Of a stretch of 64,000 nucleotides of DNA, positions 17,127 to 25,344 are shown piece by piece. The notes under the pieces were generated by a model. The model was not told the DNA's origin. It ran no database searches and saw nothing but the letters and a program-made list of their open reading frames with translations. How positions within the stretch are numbered: position 1 is the first letter of the stretch; each line of letters opens with the position of its first letter. Both the position numbers and the translations under genes were made by a program. This DNA is from Sulfitobacter sp043557345 (GTDB taxonomy: Bacteria > Pseudomonadota > Alphaproteobacteria > Rhodobacterales > Rhodobacteraceae), in the NCBI RefSeq assembly GCF_043557345.1, contig NZ_JBIFFV010000002.1:186001-250000 (forward strand), written 5' to 3'.

Positions 17127-17176
17127 ACTGAGCAGACTGCCCGCCGCCGCAGCCCCGGCGGCCTGTCCGCGCGGGC

Positions 17177-18019
17177 CTAGCCGGTGGCCCGCACACGGTC
17201 GAAATTCAGCCATGGGGGCCGCGTGGTTGGCGCGGCGAAGTGGTAGCCTTGCAGGCAGTCCACCCCCATCTCGGTCAGCACCGCCGCATCGGCGGCGTTC
17301 TCCACGCATTCGGCCACAGTCAGCATGTCGAAATGCGTGGCGATGGACATCAGCGCGGCGGTCAGGGCACGGTTGTCGGGGTTGGTGGCGATGCCGCGAA
17401 TGAACTGCCCGTCAAGCTTCAGGACATCAAAGTAGAAATCCTTGAAATAGCGGATCGCCGTCTGCCCCGCTCCGAAATCATCCATGGCAAAGCAGATGCC
17501 ATGGGGCTGCAATTGGTTCATGAAGCTTGTCACCAGTTCCGGCACCATCATGGCCGAGCTTTCCGTGATCTCAAGGATCAGCCGCTCGCCCAAGGTGGCG
17601 TCGCGGGCCAGCCAGTGGCGCAAGACGCGGGTCCATTCCTGATACCCGATGGAGCGGGCGGACATATTGATCGACAGGCGCAGCCCGGGGTGGTGGTGCA
17701 GCGCGTTCAACCCAAGCCGCAGGGCCAGAACATCCACCTGCCGCCCGGTATCCGTATCCTCGATCGCGGGCATGAAATCCTTGGCCGGAATCACGCGGCC
17801 CGTCGGATCCAGCAGGCGGATCAGCCCCTCGTGAAAGGCGACATTCCTCGGGTCGCTGGCCCGCATGACGGGCTGAAACGCCAGTAGCGTTTGGCGGTGT
17901 GCCACGGCCTCGCGCACCATTTCAAGCGTCGCGGCGTCGCGCTGCATCACCGCATGGTTCAGCGGGCTGTCCCCACCGGGGGGAACGTCGGCGAAAGGGC
18001 GTTGGAATCGACGGGGCAC
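17177..18019 (-). CDS. Stand-alone EAL-domain cyclic-di-GMP phosphodiesterase
   Basis: 280 residues starting at GTG 18019 (AAGAGAG upstream). One EAL domain fills residues 40-275 and there is no sensor, GGDEF or membrane part. The signature motif is EGL instead of EAL (Glu64). The metal and catalytic residues expected of active enzymes are present: Asn118 (SINMSAR), Glu150 and Glu153 (LEITES), Asp180-Asp181 (DDFGAG), Lys201 (KLDG), Glu237 (AECVE) and Gln257 (QGYHF). It should therefore hydrolyse c-di-GMP to pGpG in the cytosol. Its input signal is not encoded here. Confidence 0.88.
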   Translation of the reverse strand: MPRRFQRPFADVPPGGDSPLNHAVMQRDAATLEMVREAVAHRQTLLAFQPVMRASDPRNVAFHEGLIRLLDPTGRVIPAKDFMPAIEDTDTGRQVDVLALRLGLNALHHHPGLRLSINMSARSIGYQEWTRVLRHWLARDATLGERLILEITESSAMMVPELVTSFMNQLQPHGICFAMDDFGAGQTAIRYFKDFYFDVLKLDGQFIRGIATNPDNRALTAALMSIATHFDMLTVAECVENAADAAVLTEMGVDCLQGYHFAAPTTRPPWLNFDRVRATG

Positions 18020-18125
18020 GGCGGTACTCTCTTGCTGTCCTGCGATGGGTATGGGCGCAAATGTGATAATACGGTCTTAATCGGCGGCGATTTCCGCGGT
18101 GGATCGCGCAGGGGGAGATCCGAAG

Positions 18126-18695
18126 ATGCAGCGCTGTGACTGGGCCGGGGATGATCCGATTTACCAAGCCTACCATGACACCGAATGGGGCGTGCCCGAA
18201 TACGACAGCCGCGCGCTTTGGGAGAAGCTGATCCTTGACGGGTTTCAAGCGGGGCTGAGCTGGATCACGATCCTCAAAAAACGCGATAATTTCCGCGCGG
18301 CTTTTGCCGGGTTCGATCCGCATCAGATCGCCGAATGGGGCGAGGCGGATGTGCTGCGCCTTTTGGCCGATCCAGGCATCATCCGCCACCGGGGCAAGAT
18401 CGAGGCCGCCATCACCAACGCGCGCGCGTGGCAAGAGCTGGAGGCCCGCGAGGGGTTCGACGCCTTCATGTGGCGCTATGTTGAGGGCACGCCGCTGCAA
18501 AACCGCTTTGCCACACAGGCCGAGGTGCCGCCGAAGACCGCCTTGTCCGAGCAGGTGAGCAAAGACCTGAAGAAAGCCGGTTTCAAGTTCTGCGGGCCGA
18601 CGATCACCTATGCCTGGATGGAGGCCTGCGGGCTGGTGAACGATCATATCCTGACCTGTCACCGCCACGCGCCCTGCGCTGCGATGGCGCGGTAG
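18126..18695 (+). CDS. tag: DNA-3-methyladenine glycosylase I
   Basis: 189 residues, base-excision repair of 3-methyladenine. The start MQRCDW gives the zinc ligands Cys4 and His17, and the C-terminal pair lies in TCHRHAPC. Core motifs AYHDTEWGVPE, GFQAGLSWITILKKR and DPGIIRHRGKI are those of E. coli Tag. Position 38, the glutamate important for base recognition in E. coli, is aspartate here (LILDGFQAG). ATG 18126 follows GGGGAG; an earlier in-frame start at 18099 adds unrelated residues. Confidence 0.95.
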   Translation: MQRCDWAGDDPIYQAYHDTEWGVPEYDSRALWEKLILDGFQAGLSWITILKKRDNFRAAFAGFDPHQIAEWGEADVLRLLADPGIIRHRGKIEAAITNARAWQELEAREGFDAFMWRYVEGTPLQNRFATQAEVPPKTALSEQVSKDLKKAGFKFCGPTITYAWMEACGLVNDHILTCHRHAPCAAMAR

Positions 18696-18728
18696 GGGCG
18701 GGGCAGGGCAAATAGGCTAAATCCCCCG

Positions 18729-18756
18729 TTGACTCCCTGCCATGGCCCCGTATAAG
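18729..18756 (+). promoter_or_regulatory. Sigma-70 promoter of rpsD
   Basis: TTGACT (18729-18734), a 16-base spacer and TATAAG (18751-18756). It is the best-matching vegetative promoter seen in the window and is placed about 100 bases upstream of the rpsD start. Confidence 0.75.
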
Positions 18757-18863
18757 CGCCCCTTCATTGGTGTTGGTGGACCCCGCAAGGGGAAGCCTGT
18801 CGGGCTTCGGCCAAAGGACAACGCCCTTTACCGCCCCTCGGGGCCTTATAAAGGAGATCAGCC
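18757..18863 (+). promoter_or_regulatory. Structured 5' leader of rpsD
   Basis: Four short hairpins can be drawn in series: 18781-18792 (CCCC-GCAA-GGGG), 18792-18808 (GAAGCC with GGCTTC, sharing one base with the first), 18813-18829 (AAAGG with CCTTT) and 18833-18844 (GCCCC-TC-GGGGC). A CCTT-ATA-AAGG repeat at 18844-18854 could pair with the start of the Shine-Dalgarno AAGGAG (18851-18856). Such a leader fits feedback control by protein S4, which represses its own synthesis in other bacteria. No match to a named leader family is claimed. Confidence 0.5.
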
Positions 18864-19484
18864 GTGACAAAACGCACAGCTGCCAAGCACAAACTAGACC
18901 GCCGTATGGGCGAAAACATCTGGGGCCGTCCGAAGTCCCCGGTGAACCGTCGTGAATACGGCCCCGGCCAGCACGGCCAGCGCCGGAAGGGCAAAATGTC
19001 GGACTTCGGCATTCAGCTGCGCGCCAAGCAGAAGCTCAAAGGCTACTACGGCGACCTGACCGAGAAGCAGTTCCGCCGCATCTACGGCGAAGCCGAGCGC
19101 GTCAAAGGCGACACCGGTGAGAACCTGATCGGCCTGCTCGAGCGCCGTCTGGACGCCGTTGTGTACCGCGCCAAATTCGTGCCGACCGTTTTCGCCGCAC
19201 GCCAGTTCGTGAACCACGGCCACGTCAAAGTGAACGGCCGCAAGGTCAACATCCCCTCCTACCGCGTGAAAGAGGGTGACGTGATCGAAGTGCGTGACCG
19301 TTCTAAGCAGCTGACTTCGGTTCTCGAAGCCGTGCAACTGCCCGAGCGTGACGTGCCGGATTACCTCGAGTGCGACCACTCCAAAATGACCGCGACTTTC
19401 GTGCGCACACCGAGCCTTGGCGACGTGCCGTACCCGGTTGTCATGGAGCCGAACCTCGTCGTGGAATTCTACGCGAAGAACTAA
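18864..19484 (+). CDS. rpsD: 30S ribosomal protein S4
   Basis: 206 residues, GTG start 7 bases after AAGGAG. S4 binds 16S rRNA early in small-subunit assembly. The N-terminal part is the zinc-free (C-minus) form: no cysteine cluster, but RMGENIWGRPKSPVNRREYGPGQHG. The S4 RNA-binding domain lies at about residues 94-157 (LERRLDAVVYRAKFVPT, HVKVNGRKVNIPSYRVKEGD). It stands outside the main ribosomal operon, with its own promoter, leader and terminator. Confidence 0.98.
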   Translation: MTKRTAAKHKLDRRMGENIWGRPKSPVNRREYGPGQHGQRRKGKMSDFGIQLRAKQKLKGYYGDLTEKQFRRIYGEAERVKGDTGENLIGLLERRLDAVVYRAKFVPTVFAARQFVNHGHVKVNGRKVNIPSYRVKEGDVIEVRDRSKQLTSVLEAVQLPERDVPDYLECDHSKMTATFVRTPSLGDVPYPVVMEPNLVVEFYAKN

Positions 19485-19506
19485 GCTTCTTCGCCTGTCG
19501 AATGCC

Positions 19507-19540
19507 AAAGGCCGCGTGGTGCAGACCGCGCGGCCTTTTT
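19507..19540 (+). terminator. Rho-independent terminator of rpsD
   Basis: GGCCGCG pairs with CGCGGCC (19510-19516 with 19529-19535), flanked by AAA on the left, and is followed by five T to 19540. Confidence 0.85.
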
Positions 19541-19667
19541 CTTTGTGCGGCGCGCGGCGGGCAGCAGGGCAACAGCCTGTCCGCTGACGCCGCGGATGCA
19601 GAATGATTCTGGCATCACCGCGGCACCCCCGATAGAAGGGCGGCAGTAGCGTGAGGAATAGAGCGAG

Positions 19668-20750
19668 ATGACACAGATCGCACCGCAGCCGGGCATTATG
19701 GAGATTGACCTGTACCAAGGGGGGGCGGCGCATGTCGCGGGCCTTGAGAATGTGGTCAAACTCAGCTCGAACGAGAACCCGCTGGGGCCAAGCCCCGCCG
19801 CCGTGGAGGCCTATCGCCGCGCGGCCTATGACCTGCATCGCTACCCATCCTCCGACCATAGCGCCCTGCGCGCCGCCATTGCCGAGGTGCTGGACCTCGA
19901 TGGAGAGCGGATCATCTGCGGCGCGGGTTCGGACGAGATTATCGCTTTTCTCTGCCAAGCCTATGCCGGCCCGGGCACCGAGGTGGTGCATACCGAACAC
20001 GGCTTTGCCATGTACCGTATCTCGGCGCTGGCCGCCGGGGCCACGCCGGTCGAGGTGCCCGAGCGTGAGCGGGTGACCGATGTCGACGCGATCCTCGCCG
20101 CCTGTACCGAGGCGACGCGGCTCGTGTTCATCGCCAATCCCAACAACCCCACCGGCACGATGATCGGTCTGGCCGAGATCGAGCGTCTGGCCGAAGCGCT
20201 GCCGCCGCAGGCGCTTTTGGTGCTCGACGGAGCCTATGCCGAATATGTCGAGGGCTATGACGGCGGGGCCGCGCTGGTCGACCGGCGCGACAACGTGGTG
20301 ATGACGCGCACCTTCTCCAAGCTCTACGGCCTTGGCGGGTTGCGGATCGGCTGGGGCTATGGGCCGAGCCATGTGATCGACGTGCTGAACCGGGTGCGGG
20401 GGCCGTTCAACCTGTCGCAGGCGGCACTCAATGCCGCTGAGGCTGCGATGCGCGACCGCGCCTATACCGACCATTGCCGCGCCGAAAACGCCCGCTGGCG
20501 CAGCTGGCTGGCCGATGCGCTGGCCGAGATCGGCGTGCCTTCGGACGTCTCGCTCGCCAATTTCGTGCTGGCCCGTTTCGCCAATCAGGCCGAGGCCGAG
20601 GCCTGCGACGATTACCTCAAGACACAAGGGCTGATCGTGCGCCGGGTGGCGGGCTACAACCTGCCCAACTGCCTGCGCATCACCGTGGGCGATGAAAGCG
20701 CCTGCCGCCGCGTCGTCCATGCTGTGCGGCAGTTCAAGGGGGGCAATTGA
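19668..20750 (+). CDS. hisC: Histidinol-phosphate aminotransferase
   Basis: 360 residues, a class I/II PLP aminotransferase acting in histidine synthesis and often on aromatic amino acids too. The PLP lysine is in TRTFSKLYGLGGLRIGW; NPNNPTG and the Asp-Tyr pair in VLDGAYAEYV contact the cofactor. It overlaps the next gene by 4 bases (ATGA), and that gene is an arogenate/prephenate dehydrogenase. The context suggests a main or additional role in tyrosine and phenylalanine transamination. Confidence 0.92.
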   Translation: MTQIAPQPGIMEIDLYQGGAAHVAGLENVVKLSSNENPLGPSPAAVEAYRRAAYDLHRYPSSDHSALRAAIAEVLDLDGERIICGAGSDEIIAFLCQAYAGPGTEVVHTEHGFAMYRISALAAGATPVEVPERERVTDVDAILAACTEATRLVFIANPNNPTGTMIGLAEIERLAEALPPQALLVLDGAYAEYVEGYDGGAALVDRRDNVVMTRTFSKLYGLGGLRIGWGYGPSHVIDVLNRVRGPFNLSQAALNAAEAAMRDRAYTDHCRAENARWRSWLADALAEIGVPSDVSLANFVLARFANQAEAEACDDYLKTQGLIVRRVAGYNLPNCLRITVGDESACRRVVHAVRQFKGGN

Positions 20751-21670
20751 TGGCGCAGGTCTATGATAGGGTCGCCCTCATTGGGCTGGGGCTGATCGCC
20801 TCCTCGCTGTTCTGGGCGATGAAGCGCGGCGGGCTGGCGGGTGAGGTCACCGGCTATGCCCGCAGCGACGAGACCCGCGCCACGGCGCGCGAGATCGGCC
20901 TCTGCGACCGGGTCTGCGACAGTGCCGCCGAGGCGGTCGCGGGCGCCGATCTGGTGGTGCTCTGCGTGCCGGTGGGCGTGATGGGCGCCGTCGCGGCCGA
21001 GATCGCGCCACATCTGGCACCGGGGGCCACCGTGACGGATGTAGGCTCGGTCAAGGCCGACGTGATCGCGCAGGTCGGCCCGCATTTGCCCGACGGCGTG
21101 CATTTCATTCCCGCGCACCCGCTTGCGGGGACCGAACATTCCGGCCCGCGCAGCGGTTTTGCCGAACTCTTCGACAACCGCTGGTGCCTGTTGGTCCCGG
21201 TGGAGGGGACCGACCCCGAGGCCATCGCGCGGCTGCGCGCGCTCTGGGAAGGGGCGGGCGCCAATGTCGAGGAGATGGACGCCGAGCATCACGATCTGGT
21301 GCTGGCCGTGACCTCGCATGCGCCGCACCTCATCGCCTATACGATGGTGGGTGTGGCCGACGACCTGCGTCGGGTGACCGACAGCGAGGTCATCAAATAT
21401 TCCGCCGCCGGTTTCCGCGACTTCACCCGGATTGCGGCGAGCGATCCGACGATGTGGCGCGATGTCTTCCTGACCAACAAGGACGCCACGCTGGAAATCC
21501 TTGGCCGTTTCACCGAAGAGTTGTTTGCCCTGCAACGCGCCATCCGCACCGGGGACGGCGATCATCTGCACGCCTATTTCACCCGCACCCGGGCGATCCG
21601 GCGCGGCATCATCGAGGCGGGGCAGGATACCGACGCGCCCGACTTTGGCCGGGGCGCGCCCAAGCCATGA
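20747..21670 (+). CDS. tyrC: Prephenate/arogenate dehydrogenase family protein
   Basis: 307 residues. It oxidatively decarboxylates prephenate or arogenate on the way to tyrosine. The N-terminal Rossmann motif is VALIGLGLIASSLFWAMKRGG; the substrate-binding HPLAGTEHSG and the helical dimer domain (VTSHAPHLIAY, FRDFTRIAASDPTMWRD) are characteristic. There is no ACT or chorismate mutase domain. It is coupled to hisC upstream and to the extensin-like gene downstream by ATGA overlaps. Confidence 0.92.
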   Translation: MMAQVYDRVALIGLGLIASSLFWAMKRGGLAGEVTGYARSDETRATAREIGLCDRVCDSAAEAVAGADLVVLCVPVGVMGAVAAEIAPHLAPGATVTDVGSVKADVIAQVGPHLPDGVHFIPAHPLAGTEHSGPRSGFAELFDNRWCLLVPVEGTDPEAIARLRALWEGAGANVEEMDAEHHDLVLAVTSHAPHLIAYTMVGVADDLRRVTDSEVIKYSAAGFRDFTRIAASDPTMWRDVFLTNKDATLEILGRFTEELFALQRAIRTGDGDHLHAYFTRTRAIRRGIIEAGQDTDAPDFGRGAPKP

Positions 21671-22461
21671 GGGGCTGGGCTGTCCTGCCGCTGATCATGC
21701 TGGGGCAAATCGCCTTGGCTGCGGGGCCGGACAGTTCTGAGCGCCCGGTGGCGCGAAGCAAGGCGGAGCGCTTGCCGGTGAGCGTCGCCCCCGGCGGCGC
21801 GATCGCCCCGCCCGAACGTGACCCCGCAGCACGCGCCGCCGCCGGGGGCGGGCAGGGGATGAAAGCATCGCTCCGTCCCACCCTGCGCAGCGCAAAGATC
21901 GAACAGGCCGCCCGTGCACGCCAGCAAATGTTGGTCAGGGGCGCTGTCTGCGGTGATCTGGCAATTCAGGGCAAGCGGGTAGGCCGGGTGCCGGGCCGGA
22001 TCAGCGGTTGCGGGATCGAGGATGCGGTCAAAGTCCGCTCGGTCTCGGGCATCCGGCTCAGCACCGCGGCTGTGATGGATTGCACCACGGCCAAGGCGCT
22101 GACCACATGGGTGCGCCAATCGGCGGTGCCCGCTTTGGCGGGGCAGGGCGGGGGGCTGAAAGAGCTCAAAGTCGCCGCGCATTATGCCTGCCGGACGCGG
22201 AACAACCGCAAGGGGGGCAAGATTTCCGAACATGGCAAAGGCCGCGCGATCGACATTTCCGGGTTTGAATTGGCGGACGGCAGCACGATCAGCCTGCTGA
22301 AGGGCTGGCGTGCCCGGCGCAGCAGCGCGGCCTTGCGGCGGATGCACCGGGGCGCCTGCGGACCCTTCGGCACGGTGCTGGGACCAGAGGCAGACCGCTT
22401 TCATCAAGACCATTTTCACTTTGACACGGCGCGCTATCGCAGCGGCAGCTACTGCCGCTAA
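21667..22461 (+). CDS. Exported extensin-like C-terminal domain protein
   Basis: 264 residues. An 18-residue signal peptide, a low-complexity linker, then the bacterial extensin-like C domain (about 90-264). Visible are GAVCGDL, RISGCGIEDAV, LTTWV, YACRTRNN, SEHGKGRAIDISGFEL and DHFHFD. The conserved His/Asp set (SEHGKGRAID, DHFHFD) recalls D-Ala-D-Ala-type peptidases, so a role in peptidoglycan modification is plausible but unproven. It starts inside the tyrC stop. Confidence 0.88.
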   Translation: MRGWAVLPLIMLGQIALAAGPDSSERPVARSKAERLPVSVAPGGAIAPPERDPAARAAAGGGQGMKASLRPTLRSAKIEQAARARQQMLVRGAVCGDLAIQGKRVGRVPGRISGCGIEDAVKVRSVSGIRLSTAAVMDCTTAKALTTWVRQSAVPALAGQGGGLKELKVAAHYACRTRNNRKGGKISEHGKGRAIDISGFELADGSTISLLKGWRARRSSAALRRMHRGACGPFGTVLGPEADRFHQDHFHFDTARYRSGSYCR

Positions 22462-22468
22462 GCGGCCG

Positions 22469-23476
22469 TTAGGGTTGGATCAACCGCGGTGCGGGGCCAA
22501 GCGGGATCCCCGCCAGCATCATCTGACCGTCCGTAAAGATCAGGTCGAAGTCCAATCCGCCCGGCGTGCCGCCCCGCGCTTCCAACAGCCGCAGCATGGT
22601 GTCGACCTGCCCGCGCATCGACGGCGGCAGAAAGCCCGCGCGTTCGCCCGCGTCGAGCAGTCTGGACCAATTGGTGACGCGCAGGCTCAGCACCCCATCG
22701 GGAATGCCCGCAGCGTCAAAGGTCAGCGCTCCCTCGGCGCCCAAAGCCACCTCGCCCCAAGCGGCATCCACATTCTCAACCGTCAGCGCGTCGATCTGTG
22801 GCAGGGTGCCTGCCATCGCGCTGTGCCGGTCCAACGGGCGGTCAAAGGTCACGGCCATCCGTGCCGACAGCATCGGCTGACCGCCGGGCTGGCCTGTGCC
22901 ATCGCCCAAGACCTTGCGCAGCAGGGGGCCGGGGGTGATGCCGCCGGGCAGCAGCGCGATGTCATAGTCCCGCGCCGCATTGCCCGATTGCGCGATCCGC
23001 ATTCGCGGCTCTTCGGCCTTCAGCAGCAGCCCGTCGGGGCCGTCGACCTCAAGATGCGTGCTGCGAAGCTCCATCGCCTCCAGCTGAAGCGAGGTTCCGG
23101 GGTGGAGTTCCAGATCGGCGCGCAGATCGCGCATCTTCAGCGTCAGGGGCAGCGCCCCTGCGGGCAGGTCGGCAGCCGCAACGGGCGCGCGGGCGGAGAG
23201 ATCACCGGGCCACCAGACCGGGGCGGAGAGATCAAGCTGCGGGGCTTCGAATGCCAGACCACGGGTCGGGTCCGCCACGGCCAACCCGCTCACCCGGTTT
23301 TGCAAGGTTAGGGGGAAGCCCGCTTTGTCGATCTCTTTGAGCGTCACCTCCCAGCCCGCCGCGCGGCGGGTGTCGAGCAAGCGGGTGAGCGTGCTTTGCA
23401 TCTGCGCCGTGGCGGCGGCCCACCACGCGCCCCAAAGTGCGGCGAGCACAATCAGCAGCCAAACCAATTTCCGCAT
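22469..23476 (-). CDS. DUF2125 domain protein
   Basis: 335 residues. An N-terminal membrane anchor or uncleaved signal (residues 4-24, LVWLLIVLAALWGAWWAA), then a mostly beta-strand periplasmic region that I recognise as DUF2125. No catalytic motif is visible; function unknown. It converges on the extensin-like gene with 7 bases between stops and is divergent from the ChaC-type gene. Confidence 0.82.
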   Translation of the reverse strand: MRKLVWLLIVLAALWGAWWAAATAQMQSTLTRLLDTRRAAGWEVTLKEIDKAGFPLTLQNRVSGLAVADPTRGLAFEAPQLDLSAPVWWPGDLSARAPVAAADLPAGALPLTLKMRDLRADLELHPGTSLQLEAMELRSTHLEVDGPDGLLLKAEEPRMRIAQSGNAARDYDIALLPGGITPGPLLRKVLGDGTGQPGGQPMLSARMAVTFDRPLDRHSAMAGTLPQIDALTVENVDAAWGEVALGAEGALTFDAAGIPDGVLSLRVTNWSRLLDAGERAGFLPPSMRGQVDTMLRLLEARGGTPGGLDFDLIFTDGQMMLAGIPLGPAPRLIQP

Positions 23477-23542
23477 TTCGATAGCCCTTCAAATCGTGCT
23501 TCAGATGCGGTTTACCGAAGGCCAGCAGAAAGGACCAGCAGG

Positions 23543-24073
23543 ATGACAATGTGGGTATTTGGCTATGGCAGCCTTTTGTGGAACCCCGGTTTCGAGGTGG
23601 CGGAAAGCGTGATCGCCACGCTGCCGGGCTATGCGCGATCGTTCTGCATGCGCTCGATCCATCACCGGGGCACGGTCGACCAGCCGGGGCTGGTACTGGC
23701 GCTCGACGAATCCGTCCGCTCGGCCTGCGAAGGCATGGCGATGCGGGTGGCTGCGGGGCAGGAGGCGCAGACGCTGGAGTACCTGCGCGAACGTGAGCTG
23801 ATCTCCTCGGCCTATGTCGAGAAAAACCTCACCGTGCAACTGACCGATGGCCGCGACGTGGAGGCGGTGACCTATGTGATCGACGCGGCGCATGATCAAT
23901 ATTGCGGCGGGCTGCCCTTGGAAGAACAAGCGCAGATCATTGCCCGCGCCGTAGGCGGACGCGGACCAAATACCGAGTATTTGATCAACACCGCCGTGCA
24001 TCTGTCCGAAGTGGGCTTGCATGACCCCGCGTTGGAGTGGTTGCATGATCGGGTGAAGGCTTTGACCTCATAA
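23543..24073 (+). CDS. Gamma-glutamylcyclotransferase, ChaC type
   Basis: 176 residues from MTMWVFGYGSLLWNPGF. ChaC-type enzymes degrade glutathione to 5-oxoproline and Cys-Gly. The substrate-loop YGSLLWNP, the catalytic glutamate in the segment RERELISSAY and the C-terminal GPNTEYL are present. Longer in-frame starts back to 23396 overlap the divergent DUF2125 gene and are rejected. An AAAGGACCAGCAGG segment precedes the ATG. Confidence 0.92.
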   Translation: MTMWVFGYGSLLWNPGFEVAESVIATLPGYARSFCMRSIHHRGTVDQPGLVLALDESVRSACEGMAMRVAAGQEAQTLEYLRERELISSAYVEKNLTVQLTDGRDVEAVTYVIDAAHDQYCGGLPLEEQAQIIARAVGGRGPNTEYLINTAVHLSEVGLHDPALEWLHDRVKALTS

Positions 24074-24144
24074 AAACTTGGCAACTCTTTGCCGTTTCAG
24101 TGTAGGCTGCGGCAAGAGCAGAACAAAGGGTCAGGAAAGGCCGC

Positions 24145-25344
24145 ATGGCACAGCCAGACCGCAAGGCAAAACCGCAGTTTTCACAACCGGTGCGTCAGAT
24201 TTCTCTGATGCTGATCGCGCTCGGCCTTACGGGAGCAGGGGTGTTTTTGGCGCTGCCGCGGGTGCTGCCGATCTTTGCCGCGAACCCATGGCTGAATGGG
24301 GTCATCATCTTTGTCTTCATCGTCGGTGTGCTGGCCTGTTTCTATCAGGTGATGCAGCTTATCGGCTCGGTCCGCTGGATCGAGGATTTTGCCGCCGGCA
24401 ATGCCGAACCCGATGCCAAGCCGCCGCAGTTGCTGGCACCCTTGGCGTCGCTTCTACGCCAGCGCGGTGCGCGGATGCAGGTCAGCACGACCTCCACCCG
24501 GTCGATCCTCGATTCCGTCGCCTCGCGTATCGACGAAGTGCGCGAGATCACGCGCTATATCGTCAATATGTTGATTTTCCTCGGCCTTCTGGGAACGTTT
24601 TACGGGCTGGCCACGACCGTTCCGGCAGTGGTCGACACGATCCGCTCCCTCGCCCCGGGTGAGGGAGAGGCGGGTGTCGATGTCTTTGGCCGTCTGATGA
24701 CCGGGCTTGAGGCGCAACTGGGCGGCATGGGCGTGGCCTTTGGCTCTTCGCTTCTGGGGCTTGCGGGCTCTCTCGTCGTGGGGCTGTTGGAGCTTTTTGC
24801 GGGGCATGGGCAGAACCGGTTTTACCAAGAGTTGGAAGATTGGCTGAGTTCCATCACGCGGGTCGGGCTGACCTCGGGCGATGATGTGAGCGATCAGAAC
24901 ATCATGGCCAGCGTGATGGACCAGATGGTCGAACAGATGGCCGAGATGCAGCAGATGTTCACCCAATCTGACGTCAGCCGCGCCATGGTCGACGACAAGC
25001 TGGGCAAGCTGGCCGATGCCGTGGACCGGATGACCACTCGGATGGAGCATGACACGTCCACCAACAGCGCGCTGGAGCGGGTGGCCGACGGGCAGGACCG
25101 GTTGATCGCCACGCTCGAAGGTCAGGTCGCGGGCGAAGGGATCGACGCGGAAAGCCGGATGCGCCTGCGCTCCATCGACGTGCAGATGCTGCGTATCTTG
25201 GAAGAAATCTCAGCCGGGCGTCAGGAAACCATGGCCGAATTGCGCAAGGATATCTCTTTGCTGGCCAAGGCGCTTTCCGGGCAACGCGCCCCTGAGACCC
25301 GCCGCCTGCGGGCGGGCGATACCTCCGGTGGCGGGGACCAGTAA
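24145..25344 (+). CDS. MotA/TolQ/ExbB-type proton-channel protein with long cytoplasmic tail
   Basis: 399 residues. Four membrane helices are predicted at about 19-38, 50-70, 138-160 and 193-219. The MotA/TolQ/ExbB core is the last pair (LIFLGLLGTFYGLATTVPAV, then GMGVAFGSSLLGLAGSLVVGLLEL). From 220 to the end the chain is helical and charged (cytoplasmic), with heptad-like stretches such as LGKLADAVDRMTTRMEHD. It overlaps the next gene by one base (TAATG). The pair forms a stator-like ion-driven unit; it is not next to flagellar, tol or ton genes. Confidence 0.85.
   Translation: MAQPDRKAKPQFSQPVRQISLMLIALGLTGAGVFLALPRVLPIFAANPWLNGVIIFVFIVGVLACFYQVMQLIGSVRWIEDFAAGNAEPDAKPPQLLAPLASLLRQRGARMQVSTTSTRSILDSVASRIDEVREITRYIVNMLIFLGLLGTFYGLATTVPAVVDTIRSLAPGEGEAGVDVFGRLMTGLEAQLGGMGVAFGSSLLGLAGSLVVGLLELFAGHGQNRFYQELEDWLSSITRVGLTSGDDVSDQNIMASVMDQMVEQMAEMQQMFTQSDVSRAMVDDKLGKLADAVDRMTTRMEHDTSTNSALERVADGQDRLIATLEGQVAGEGIDAESRMRLRSIDVQMLRILEEISAGRQETMAELRKDISLLAKALSGQRAPETRRLRAGDTSGGGDQ

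Noticed and set aside
18894..20720. A 608-codon minus-strand frame across rpsD and hisC
   Set aside because: Crosses a terminator and two real genes; composition is that of antisense DNA.
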